A DNA stretch of 64,000 nt, taken from the NCBI RefSeq assembly GCF_035917235.1, contig NZ_CP108423.1, positions 930,001 to 994,000 of the forward strand, in the 5' to 3' direction. The translations under genes were made by a program, and so were the position numbers. The notes under the pieces were generated by a model. It was not told where the DNA came from. It did no database searches and saw only the letters and a program-made list of their open reading frames with translations. Shown here piece by piece: positions 17,336 through 24,763 of this stretch (its first letter is position 1; the number at the start of each line of letters is the position of its first letter). The DNA is from Streptomyces sp. NBC_01294. Its GTDB lineage: Bacteria > Actinomycetota > Actinomycetes > Streptomycetales > Streptomycetaceae.

Positions 17336-18087
17336 GCGCGGCCCTCTTCCTGACCGCTGCCTGCGGGAACGATGCCTCGTCCGACGACGCCAGGCCCCAG
17401 CACGACGGGAAGCCGGTCGTGGTCGTCACCACCACGTGGGAGGGCGCCTTCGCGAAGGCCGCAGGCGCCGAGGACGTGAAGGTCATCGTGCCGCAGTCCG
17501 TCCACCACGCCCCCGACTACGACCCCAAGCCGTCGGACCTCGCCGCCGTGGCCAAGGCCGACTTCGTGCTGTACGCGCCCTTCGAGCCGTACGCCGCGAA
17601 GATCAAGGAGGCCGCGGGCTCCAAGGCGAAGCTGGTCGAGGTGAACCTCGACAACGACCCCGACAAGGTGGCGGCCGAAGTCGCCCGGCTGGGCGGGCTC
17701 TTCGGCACCGAGACCGCCGCCGCGCAGTGGAAGACCGGCTTCGACACCGAGTACGCGAAGCTGAACAAGGAGCTCCAGGCCGGCTGGCCCGGCGGCCGGA
17801 GCCCGTCCGTCGTGACCCAGGTCTTCACCGCCTGGTCGGCGAAGCTCGCCGGCGCCACCACGGTGGGCACGTACGGGCCCGAGGCGGTGACCCCGGCGCA
17901 GCTCGCCGAACTCTCCGGGAAGAAGCCGGCGCTGGTGCTGGACAACGCGCACATGTCCACCGGCACCGTGCTGCCCGACTCCGGCGCCAAGCAGGTGAAG
18001 ATCGTCAACTACCCGGGTGAGGACCTGGATCTGCTGGCGGTCTACCGCAACGCCGCAGCCGAGCTGAAGAAGGCCATGGGCGCCTGA
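17293..18087 (+). CDS. Metal ABC transporter substrate-binding lipoprotein
   Basis: A 264-residue lipoprotein with signal peptide and lipobox LTAAC (Cys about residue 24). The segment VHHAPDYDPKPSDLAAVAKAD is the first metal-binding region of cluster A-I binding proteins (ZnuA/TroA type), and a second His follows in DNAHMSTG. It is shorter than typical ZnuA and lacks the His-rich loop. ATG 17293 is the only start giving a full signal peptide. It is the last gene of the importer operon, followed by a strong hairpin. Metal specificity cannot be decided from sequence; no Zur-like box was identified upstream. Confidence 0.85.
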   Translation: MARTRVRIPSLLALSAALFLTAACGNDASSDDARPQHDGKPVVVVTTTWEGAFAKAAGAEDVKVIVPQSVHHAPDYDPKPSDLAAVAKADFVLYAPFEPYAAKIKEAAGSKAKLVEVNLDNDPDKVAAEVARLGGLFGTETAAAQWKTGFDTEYAKLNKELQAGWPGGRSPSVVTQVFTAWSAKLAGATTVGTYGPEAVTPAQLAELSGKKPALVLDNAHMSTGTVLPDSGAKQVKIVNYPGEDLDLLAVYRNAAAELKKAMGA

Positions 18088-18132
18088 GGACAACGGAACA
18101 AGGGACAACAGGACAACAGGACAAAGGACAAC

Positions 18133-18163
18133 GGGGCCCGGCGGCATCCAGCCGCCGGACCCC
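18133..18163. terminator. Bidirectional hairpin terminator
   Basis: A 13-bp stem with one mismatch (GGGGCCCGGCGGC with GCCGCCGGACCCC) and a 5-nt loop, placed between the convergent importer and acyl-CoA synthetase genes. It can serve both. Confidence 0.8.
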
Positions 18164-18168
18164 GTTCC

Positions 18169-19869
18169 TCATCCCGCCTGGGCCAGCGGGGCCGCGGCGG
18201 CCGTCGTGTCCTGGGGCCGCGGGCGGTGTTCGGCCAGCCGTTCCCGCAGGGCCGCCCGGTCCGGTTTGCCGGCCGCCGTCAGCGGCAGTTCCGCGACCAC
18301 GAGGAGCCGCTCGGGGTGCTTGCGCCGCTCCAGCCCGCGCCGCGTCAGGTGTTCGCCGAGGGAGGCGAGGGTGGGCGGCTGCCCGCCCCGTGCCACCACG
18401 CAGGCCGCCAGCCGCTCCCCCATCATCGGGTCGGGGACGCCGACGCAGGCCACGTCGCGCACCTGGGGGTGCGCGGTGAGTTCGCGCTCGACCTCCGCCG
18501 GGCTGATGTTGGCGCCGCCGCGGATGACGATGTCCTTGAGGCGGCCGACGACGTGCAGGACGCTGTCGGAGTCGAGATAGCCGAGGTCGCCGGTACGGAC
18601 CCAGCCGTCGGGCGTGCGGTACCGGGCGTCGAGCTCGGGGGCGCCGACGTAGCACAGCGGGGTCATCGGGCCCCGCGAGATGATCTCGCCGATCGCGCCG
18701 TCGGGCAGCGGATCGTGCGTCTCGGGGTCGGCGATCCGGATCTCGGCGACCCGGGGGTCGGGGTGGCCGGCGACGACGCCGGAGCCGTCGGTGGGCGGCA
18801 CCGTGTTGCCCAGCCCGGTGTGGCAGTTGACGCCGTCGGCGGAGCCGTAGAGGTTGACGACGGAACAGCCGAAGGCCTGCGCCGCGGCGGCCGCGGTGGT
18901 CTCGTCGAGCGGCGCCCCGCCGAGGACCAGCGCGGTGGGCGCGGGCAGTTGCTCCCCGCCCTCCGCGTCGAGGCGTTCGAGCATCATGCGGACCATGGTG
19001 GGCACGCCGAGGACGTGCGTGGGCCGGTGTTCGCGTACCGCCGCGATCGCGGCTTCCGGAGTGAAGTGGTCGAGCAGGACGAGGGTGCCACCGTGCCGGG
19101 CGAGGGTGACGGCGGTCCCGTTGGACCCGAAGGCGGAGGCCAGCGGGACGAGGAAGAGGCAGCGCGGCGGGGTCCGGTCCGGGATGAGGGAGGCCAGGAA
19201 GTTCCCGCGCCCGCCGGCCAGCGCGTTGTGCGAGTACGCGATCATCTTGGGCTCGGCCTCGGAGCCGGAGGAGACGAGGATGCGTGCGGCGCTGTCGGGG
19301 TCGGGGCGGGCGGGGACGAAGCCACTGGGGTCGGAGCGCAGGAGCTCCTTGAGGAGAATCGTTCCTTCCGGCGCTGCTCCGCGCCCCGCGGCGATGACGT
19401 GGCGCAGCCTCGGGAGTGATCCCGCGAGCGTGCGCAGGTCGGCCGCGTGCCGGAACTCGCGGTGCTCGGTCGCCGCGATGACGGCGACGGCCCCGGCGCG
19501 GCGCAGCAGGCACTCGGCCTCCAGGACGCCCCGGCCCACCGGGAACGGGAGCGCGATCGCGCCGAGCGCGGCCAGCGCCAGATCGGCGATGACGGCGTTG
19601 CGGTCGTTCGGGAGTTGCACGCCGACCACGTCCCCCGGGCGGATCCCGAGTTCCCTGAGGCCGGTCGCCAGACATCGCACCTTGCGGTCCAGCGCGGTGT
19701 AGCAGAGCTTGCCCTTGGCGTCGAGGACGGCCGTCCGGTGCAGATCGGCGATCTGGCGGGCCCGGAAGAGGCTGTAGAGGTCGAGGTCGGGGCAGGTGCC
19801 GTCGACCACCCAGGCGCGGCGGAGTTCGGCGGGCAGCAGGTCGTGCAGGACGGGGCTGTCGGCGGTCAT
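18169..19869 (-). CDS. Acyl-CoA synthetase (AMP-binding), CaiC-like
   Basis: A 566-residue ANL-superfamily ligase. It has a P-loop-like segment (VSSGSEAEPKMIAYSHN), the YGSADG motif, TPDGWVRTGDLGYLDSD, the hinge region GRLKDIVIRGGANISPAEVE and a C-terminal catalytic Lys (LTAAGKPDR). It would activate a carboxylic acid to its CoA thioester via an acyl-adenylate. Its ATG overlaps the stop of the upstream CoA-transferase gene by 3 bp, so the two are cotranscribed. The combination ligase, family III CoA transferase and acyl-CoA dehydrogenase resembles the Cai carnitine set, but substrate specificity cannot be inferred. Confidence 0.88.
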   Translation of the reverse strand: MTADSPVLHDLLPAELRRAWVVDGTCPDLDLYSLFRARQIADLHRTAVLDAKGKLCYTALDRKVRCLATGLRELGIRPGDVVGVQLPNDRNAVIADLALAALGAIALPFPVGRGVLEAECLLRRAGAVAVIAATEHREFRHAADLRTLAGSLPRLRHVIAAGRGAAPEGTILLKELLRSDPSGFVPARPDPDSAARILVSSGSEAEPKMIAYSHNALAGGRGNFLASLIPDRTPPRCLFLVPLASAFGSNGTAVTLARHGGTLVLLDHFTPEAAIAAVREHRPTHVLGVPTMVRMMLERLDAEGGEQLPAPTALVLGGAPLDETTAAAAAQAFGCSVVNLYGSADGVNCHTGLGNTVPPTDGSGVVAGHPDPRVAEIRIADPETHDPLPDGAIGEIISRGPMTPLCYVGAPELDARYRTPDGWVRTGDLGYLDSDSVLHVVGRLKDIVIRGGANISPAEVERELTAHPQVRDVACVGVPDPMMGERLAACVVARGGQPPTLASLGEHLTRRGLERRKHPERLLVVAELPLTAAGKPDRAALRERLAEHRPRPQDTTAAAAPLAQAG

Positions 19870-21752
19870 GCGAAGCTCCAGGGGTCGGGGACTGCGGGGG
19901 CGCCGTGCGCGTCGCGGCTGATCGAGCCGGTGAAACGCGGATCGTGGTGCAGGTCGGACAGCTCGGTGGTGACGGCCGTCGCGGTCAGTCCGCGCCCGTG
20001 CAGCCGGGACAGGGCCTCGCTCGTGGACAGGCCGCGCAGGTCGTGCGCGGCCGCGGCGCGGGCGTCGGCGTCGGCGGGCGCGATCCAGCCGTCCGCCGTC
20101 GGCAGCGGGCGCCGGAATCCGGCCGGCCGCCGGGGGTTCTCCCCGCGGGCCGCCCGGCGCAGGGCGGGGGCGGTCAGCGTGTCGGCCGCGCCGAGCAGGG
20201 AGGAGTCCACCCGTACGCCGTGGCCGGTGCGTTCGCGCAGCAGGAGTCCGGCGAGGACGGCCTCGGCGCCGAGCAGTCCGCCGAGCACGTCGAGCAGGGT
20301 CATCAGCGAGGGGGCCGGGGGCTCGCCCTCGGGGCGGACGGCCTCGCCGACGCCCGTGCGCGCCTGGACCATGAAGTCCGTGCCCATGGGGGCGTCGTGG
20401 AGCCGGTCCGCCCAACCGCTGGTGTACGCGTAGACGAGCGCGGGATTGACCCGTGCGAGGTCGTCGGCGTCGAGGCCGAGCGCGGCGGCCTTGCCGGGCG
20501 CCCAGTTGTGCAGGAAGACGTCCGACTGCGCCGCCAGCTCCCGCAGCCGCCGGCGGTCCGCCTCCACCTTGATGTCGATCTCGACGGCCCGCTTGCCTCG
20601 GTTGAGGGCGAGCCAGCGGGCCGAGACCCCGGAACAGGCCGGGGGCATGCCGCGCAGGGGGTCGCCGCCCGGCGGTTCGATGCGGATGACGTCGGCGCCG
20701 AGGCGCCCGAGCAGGTGGGCGGCGAGCGGCGCCTGGATGCGGCGGCCCGCCTCCAGCACCGTCAGCCCGGCCAGCGGTCCGCCGGACGGCGGCCCGTCGG
20801 GGAGCGGCCCGTGCGGCGGTGGTCCGCCGGGCAGCGGGAGGGGTCCACGGGACGGCGGTCTGCCGAACGGTGATCTGGCGAGTGGCGGTCCGTCGGGCAG
20901 CGGGCCCGGCCTGCCGGTCATCGGCCCGGCGGCCGACGGGGTCAGGGACCAGGGGGCGGCCCCGTCGTGCTCCGCGGCCCGCCCCCCGAGCGTGCGCAGG
21001 GCGCACACTTCGGCGCCGGAGGCGGCCGCGGCCCGGCGGATCCGCTCCCAGCCGTGGCTCCGGGCCGTGGTGTGCAGGGCCGCCGGGAAGGGGGCGCAGG
21101 CGGTGGCGTAGCGGAACTGGAAGGGCCGCCAGCCGGACCGCATGGCGTCGGCGGGTGCCTCCAGTGCCCGCCAGAAGTCGGCCCAGGCCCCCGGATCGAG
21201 CGTCTCCAGCTCGAAGAGGACGCCGTCGGCGGAGGTGAACGGGGGTCCACCTGAGGAGAGTTCTGCGGCTTCGCCCTCGTCGGCCCCGGCGGCGGCGAGG
21301 TACTGGGAGACCGCGAGCAGGCCCGCCCGGTCCGCGCCGGTGGTGACCGGGGAAGCGGCGCGGCCTCGGGCCTGGCCCACCAGGTCGGCGAGCAGCCCCT
21401 GCACCGTCAGGACGGCGGTGGCCGTCGCCGCGTAGTCGACCGCCAGGCCGCGCGGGTCGCCGTCCCGTCGGCCGTGCACGGCCATGATGCCGGTGGCGGC
21501 CTGCACCGTGGCCTCGTCGGCGAGCCCGCTCGCGGGATCCGCCCAGGTGGCGATCGCGTGCGCCGGTTCGAAGCCGCCGCCCGTGAGCGTGGTGCCGCCG
21601 TCGGACGCGTCCCCCGGGCCGGGGCGGTCCGTCCGTGCGCCGAACAGCCGCAGGTGCTCGGCGACGACGCCCGTGATCTGCGGGGGGCCCGAGACGTCGA
21701 AGCGCAGTGTGTCGAGCGGCCGGACCGTCCGCGTGATGGCTGGTGACGCCAT
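19866..21752 (-). CDS. Family III (CaiB/BaiF) CoA transferase, two-domain
   Basis: A 628-residue protein starting at ATG 21752 with GAGAGGAGAGG upstream. The C-terminal half is a recognisable family III CoA transferase: LTVLEAGRRIQAPLAAHLLG, RIEPPGGDPLRG, LALNRGKRAVEID, and LLDVLGGLLGAEAVLAGLLL, whose Asp aligns with the catalytic aspartate. The N-terminal half (about 270 residues) looks like a second, diverged copy of the fold, separated by a Pro/Gly-rich linker of about 60 residues (GPLPDGPPLARSPFGRPPS and similar). Tandem CoA transferases occur in steroid and isoprenoid acid catabolism. It forms an operon with the ligase and is divergent from the dehydrogenase. Confidence 0.85.
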   Translation of the reverse strand: MASPAITRTVRPLDTLRFDVSGPPQITGVVAEHLRLFGARTDRPGPGDASDGGTTLTGGGFEPAHAIATWADPASGLADEATVQAATGIMAVHGRRDGDPRGLAVDYAATATAVLTVQGLLADLVGQARGRAASPVTTGADRAGLLAVSQYLAAAGADEGEAAELSSGGPPFTSADGVLFELETLDPGAWADFWRALEAPADAMRSGWRPFQFRYATACAPFPAALHTTARSHGWERIRRAAAASGAEVCALRTLGGRAAEHDGAAPWSLTPSAAGPMTGRPGPLPDGPPLARSPFGRPPSRGPLPLPGGPPPHGPLPDGPPSGGPLAGLTVLEAGRRIQAPLAAHLLGRLGADVIRIEPPGGDPLRGMPPACSGVSARWLALNRGKRAVEIDIKVEADRRRLRELAAQSDVFLHNWAPGKAAALGLDADDLARVNPALVYAYTSGWADRLHDAPMGTDFMVQARTGVGEAVRPEGEPPAPSLMTLLDVLGGLLGAEAVLAGLLLRERTGHGVRVDSSLLGAADTLTAPALRRAARGENPRRPAGFRRPLPTADGWIAPADADARAAAAHDLRGLSTSEALSRLHGRGLTATAVTTELSDLHHDPRFTGSISRDAHGAPAVPDPWSFA

Positions 21753-21895
21753 GCCTCTCCTCTCCTGGCGCGGCGGTGGCCGGCGCCCGGGTCTTGCGGA
21801 ACGCGGGAACCCGGGAGCGTTCGCACCCGACCAGTTCCACGGACAGACAGTCGGTCGGCCGTTCCCGCGAGTTCCCGGGAATGAGGAGGAACACA
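21753..21895. promoter_or_regulatory. Divergent promoter region with palindrome
   Basis: A 143-bp gap between the CoA-transferase and dehydrogenase genes. A perfect 10-bp palindrome TTCCCGGGAA lies at 21872-21881, directly preceded by the related half TTCCCGCGAG, just upstream of the dehydrogenase ribosome-binding site. It is a plausible operator for a shared regulator, which is not encoded nearby. Confidence 0.45.
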
Positions 21896-23092
21896 GTGGA
21901 AGATCCATGCAGGGGATACGAGTTGAGGGATCAGGTCGCCCGGTTCGTCCGCATGCGGGTGGTCCCCCGGGAGGCGGTGCTGGACGGGGGCGGGCCCGCC
22001 GCGGCCGAAGTGCTGACCGCGCTGCGGAGCGAGGCCCGGTACGCGGGCCTCTGGGCACTGCCCCTCCCTGTGGAACTGGGCGGCGGCGGGCTGCCCTTCC
22101 GTGCCTACGCCGAGCTGGCCGAGGCCGAGGGCGCCAGCGACCACGGTCCGGCCGCGCTGGGGTCCGCCCCGCTGCTCGACGTCACGATGCTGGCGCGGTA
22201 CGGAGGACCCGGGGTCCGCGAGGCGTACCTGAAGCCGCTCGTCGCCGGGGACATCCGGACGTGTTACGCCATGACCGAGCCGGACGTGCCCGGCACCGAC
22301 CCGTTCCGGACCGGCACCCGGGCCGAGCGCCTCCCGGACGGCAGCTGGGTCGTCACCGGCCGCAAGTGGTTCACCTCCGGGGCGGCGGGCGCCGATCTGG
22401 TGACCGTCATGGCCCGCACCTCCGGGGCCCCCGGCGACCGCGAGGGGCTGTCGCTGCTGCTCGTGCCGACCGCCTCCGCCGGCTTCCGCGTCGTACGCGA
22501 ACTCCCCGTGCTCGGTGCGGTGGGCCAGTACGAGATCGCGTTCGACCGGGTCCGCGTCCCGGCCGACCACCTCCTCGGTGAGCCGGGCGACGCTCCGGCC
22601 ATCGCCGGTGAGCGGCTGCAGCTGGGCCGTACCCTGCGCTGCCTGCGCTGGCTCGGCCAGGCCCAGCGCGCCTTCGACCTCATGTGCGCGAGGGCCGCCG
22701 GCCACAGCGGCTCCCGCGGGCCGCTCGCCGACCAGCAGCTGATCCAGAGCCACGTGTTCGACGCCCTGCTCGCGCTGCGCACCACCCGCCCGCTCGTCCA
22801 CGAGGCGGTGGCCCTGATCGACTCCGGGCAGGACGCGCGTACGGAGGTGGGGCTCGCCAAGGTCGCCGCCGCCCGCATGCTCCAGCAGGTCACCGACTCC
22901 GCCATCCAGGTCCACGGAGCCGCCGGCCTCGGCCCGGACACCCCGCTGCCCGCGCTCTTCCGCACGGGACGCGCCGCCCGCATCCTCGACGGCCCGGACG
23001 AGCTGCACATCACCTCGGTGGCCCGCCGCGTCCTGCGCGCATACGGCCGGACGCCCGTTCCCCCGTCCTGCCCGGGCGCCACGCACGGATGA
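21896..23092 (+). CDS. Acyl-CoA dehydrogenase, CaiA-like
   Basis: A 398-residue flavoprotein starting at GTG 21896, six bases after GAGGAGG. It has the three-domain acyl-CoA dehydrogenase layout: helical N-terminus (WALPLPVELGGGGLPF), the middle beta domain (CYAMTEPDVPGTDP, then SWVVTGRKWFTSGAAGADL), and the C-terminal helical domain with QVHGAAGLGPDTPLP and ILDGPDELH, where the catalytic acid is expected. It introduces a 2,3-double bond into an acyl-CoA or reduces an enoyl-CoA. It is divergent from the CoA ligase/transferase pair and presumably acts with them. Downstream lies IS debris. Confidence 0.9.
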   Translation: MEDPCRGYELRDQVARFVRMRVVPREAVLDGGGPAAAEVLTALRSEARYAGLWALPLPVELGGGGLPFRAYAELAEAEGASDHGPAALGSAPLLDVTMLARYGGPGVREAYLKPLVAGDIRTCYAMTEPDVPGTDPFRTGTRAERLPDGSWVVTGRKWFTSGAAGADLVTVMARTSGAPGDREGLSLLLVPTASAGFRVVRELPVLGAVGQYEIAFDRVRVPADHLLGEPGDAPAIAGERLQLGRTLRCLRWLGQAQRAFDLMCARAAGHSGSRGPLADQQLIQSHVFDALLALRTTRPLVHEAVALIDSGQDARTEVGLAKVAAARMLQQVTDSAIQVHGAAGLGPDTPLPALFRTGRAARILDGPDELHITSVARRVLRAYGRTPVPPSCPGATHG

Positions 23093-23175
23093 GCCCGCGC
23101 CGCCCGGTGCGCCGCACCGCCCGTCGAAGAACCGCCGCGCCTGCTCATTACCGGCCCGACGATCAAGAGGAGCCA

Positions 23176-23490
23176 ACACAATGCCTGGAGGCGCCTGTAG
23201 GTGATCACACAGCAGGCGAGCTTCAGGAACGCCTCGTGGATGTCGTCGCGGATCTCCCAGCGGATCCGTAGCCGTCGGAAGCCGTGGATCCACGCGTTCG
23301 TCCGCTCGACTACCCAGCAGACCGAGCCCAGGCCGGAGCCGTGCGGAACTCCGCGTCGGGCGATGACCGGCTTGGTGCCGCGCTTCCACAGCAGCCGACG
23401 GTACTTGTCGAAGTCGTAGCCCGGTCGGCGAACAACCGCCGCGGCCGGTGACGGGGGCGACCGGACCATCCACGGAGGACCATTCCCCTT
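23176..23490 (-). pseudogene. IS5-type transposase C-terminal fragment, frameshifted
   Basis: The minus-strand frame 23423-23176 reads GYDFDKYRRLLWKRGTKPVI through WVVERTNAWIHGFRRLRIRW to LACCVITYRRLQALC, the unmistakable end of an IS5-family DDE transposase, including the catalytic Glu in WVVERT. Just upstream, RPRRLFADR is read in another frame and joins GYDFDK if one base is restored, so there is a 1-bp deletion near 23423. The N-terminal two thirds and the normal stop codon are missing. It lies between the dehydrogenase gene and the first copy of a duplicated sequence. Confidence 0.85.
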
Positions 23491-23514
23491 CCCCATGACT
23501 CGTTCAACGAACCG

Positions 23515-23567
23515 GCCAGGAAGGGGATATGACCATGACCAGGCTTGCCATTAGGTGCTCTGACTCC
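23515..23567 (+). repeat. Direct repeat copy A (about 50 bp)
   Basis: It begins GCCAGGAAGGGGATATG and contains CCAGGC and TTAGGTGCTC. About 36 of 53 positions match copy B at 24531 in the same orientation, with the first 17 bases identical. It may be an end of a decayed mobile element or a recombination scar. Confidence 0.65.
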
Positions 23568-23628
23568 CGCAGCTGACGGCCTGGAAAACAGGGTGCGGTC
23601 GGCTGAGCTGGAGTGATAGGTAAGCGAT

Positions 23629-24390
23629 GTGACAGAGAGTCTTGAGTTTTCCGCCCTGCTGCAATTGATCGACGAGCGTTCGGCCGCGTTCCGGAGTGCG
23701 GTTGCCGCCGCGCCCAGCCTTGGGGCTCCGGTGCCGTCCTGCCCCGAGTGGACGTTGTTCGATCTGGTGCAGCACCTGGGTACGGGCCAGCGCTGGTGGG
23801 CCGCGATCGTCGCCGCGGGCCCGGCCGAGGCTCCGCCGGCCAAGGATGCCGCAGAGGTGCCGCGCGAGCTCGAGGCGCTGCTGGCCTGGTACGCCGAGTC
23901 GAACGAGCTGCTGCTGAGTGCGCTGCGCGAGGCCGGCCCGGAGCGCGAGTGCTGGGCGTGGTGGGGCGCCGGCGTGTCGCCGACGAATGCCTGGGGCGTT
24001 GCCCGGCGCCGGGTGCACGAGGTGCTGGTGCACACCTACGACGCCCAGCTCGCCGCAGGCGCCGTGCAGCCGATGCCGGCGGACGTCGCGATCGATGGCG
24101 TGGCCGAGTTTCTCGACACCTGCAACTCCACCCCGGCGGCCTGGCCGCACGAGGCCGCCACCATCCACTACCACGCCACCGAGGGCCGCTCCTGGCTCCT
24201 CGCGCTGGACGGCACCGGCGCCTGGCCCGCACCCCTCACGGACGACGCCGCGCCCGCCTCCGCTTCGGCCACGGGCACGGCCGAGCAGCTGCTCCTCTTC
24301 GTCTGGGGCCGCCTCACGCTGAGTGACCTGAAGATCGAGGGCGACCAGCAGGTGTTCGAGCAGCTGATCGCCTGGGAGCCCGAGGAGTAG
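23629..24390 (+). CDS. Maleylpyruvate isomerase family (mycothiol-dependent) protein
   Basis: A 253-residue protein starting at GTG 23629 with a weak AGG-type ribosome-binding site. The N-terminal DinB-like helical domain has CPEWTLFDLVQHLGTGQRWW; His in the LVQHLG segment and GVARRRVHEVLVHTYDAQLA, with two further His, match the metal-binding triad of mycothiol-dependent maleylpyruvate isomerase-like proteins. The C-terminal domain (about 165-250) is the companion SCP2/MDMPI C-terminal fold. Such proteins use the actinobacterial thiol mycothiol, but most paralogues have no known substrate. The gene is flanked on both sides by repeat copies A and B and by gene fragments, suggesting it came in by an insertion or rearrangement. 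Confidence 0.8.
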   Translation: MTESLEFSALLQLIDERSAAFRSAVAAAPSLGAPVPSCPEWTLFDLVQHLGTGQRWWAAIVAAGPAEAPPAKDAAEVPRELEALLAWYAESNELLLSALREAGPERECWAWWGAGVSPTNAWGVARRRVHEVLVHTYDAQLAAGAVQPMPADVAIDGVAEFLDTCNSTPAAWPHEAATIHYHATEGRSWLLALDGTGAWPAPLTDDAAPASASATGTAEQLLLFVWGRLTLSDLKIEGDQQVFEQLIAWEPEE

Positions 24391-24397
24391 CCGGTCC

Positions 24398-24532
24398 ATA
24401 CCGCCGGCGGACGGCCTTGATGACGTCCGCCTCGGTGAACATCGCGAACAGCTCCGCGTCCGCGCGGCGGACGGCCAGTACGGCCTCGTACAGCCCGGGC
24501 CCGAGCGCCTCCCGCAGCACTGCCGACTCAGC
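24398..24532 (-). pseudogene. Glutamine synthetase family C-terminal fragment
   Basis: About 45 codons on the minus strand read SAVLREALGPGLYEAVLAV, then RRADAELFAMFTEADVIKAV and RRRY, resembling the extreme C-terminus of actinobacterial glutamine synthetase-like enzymes. The rest of the gene is absent, and the frame switches abruptly at repeat copy B. This is debris at a rearrangement junction, not a functional gene. Confidence 0.6.
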
Positions 24533-24583
24533 CAGGAAGGGGATATGGCTACGCCCAGGCGTTCTGTTAGGTGCTCCAAGACC
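24531..24583 (+). repeat. Direct repeat copy B (about 50 bp)
   Basis: Same orientation as copy A, identical over the first 17 bases and again at CCAGGC and TTAGGTGCTC. The two copies start 1,016 bp apart and bracket the mycothiol-type gene. It abuts the glutamine synthetase fragment. Confidence 0.65.
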
Positions 24584-24716
24584 GCAAATCAACCGAGGCC
24601 GAATTATCCCCTTTCACCCCACCATCTGGCCGACGCGCCCATGGGATAGATTGATCAAGAAATCGACACCCGCCCGCCCCGTCAAATCGGAGGAACTGAG
24701 GCCGGTGTGGGGTTGC

Positions 24717-24743
24717 CGCGCCCGGAATTTGAATTCGGGCGCG
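24717..24743. promoter_or_regulatory. Long inverted repeat upstream of MFS gene
   Basis: CGCGCCCGGAATT, a 2-nt spacer, then AATTCGGGCGCG: a dyad with a single inserted base, ending 20 bp before the start codon and adjacent to the GGGGGAGG ribosome-binding site. It could be an operator or an mRNA hairpin limiting translation. Confidence 0.5.
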
Positions 24744-24763
24744 AAAGGGGGAGGTTGAGCTTC

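Noticed and set aside
23515..24583. Intact insertion sequence bounded by copies A and B
   Set aside because: The repeats are in direct orientation and imperfect, and the gene between them is not a transposase; the transposase fragment lies outside the pair.
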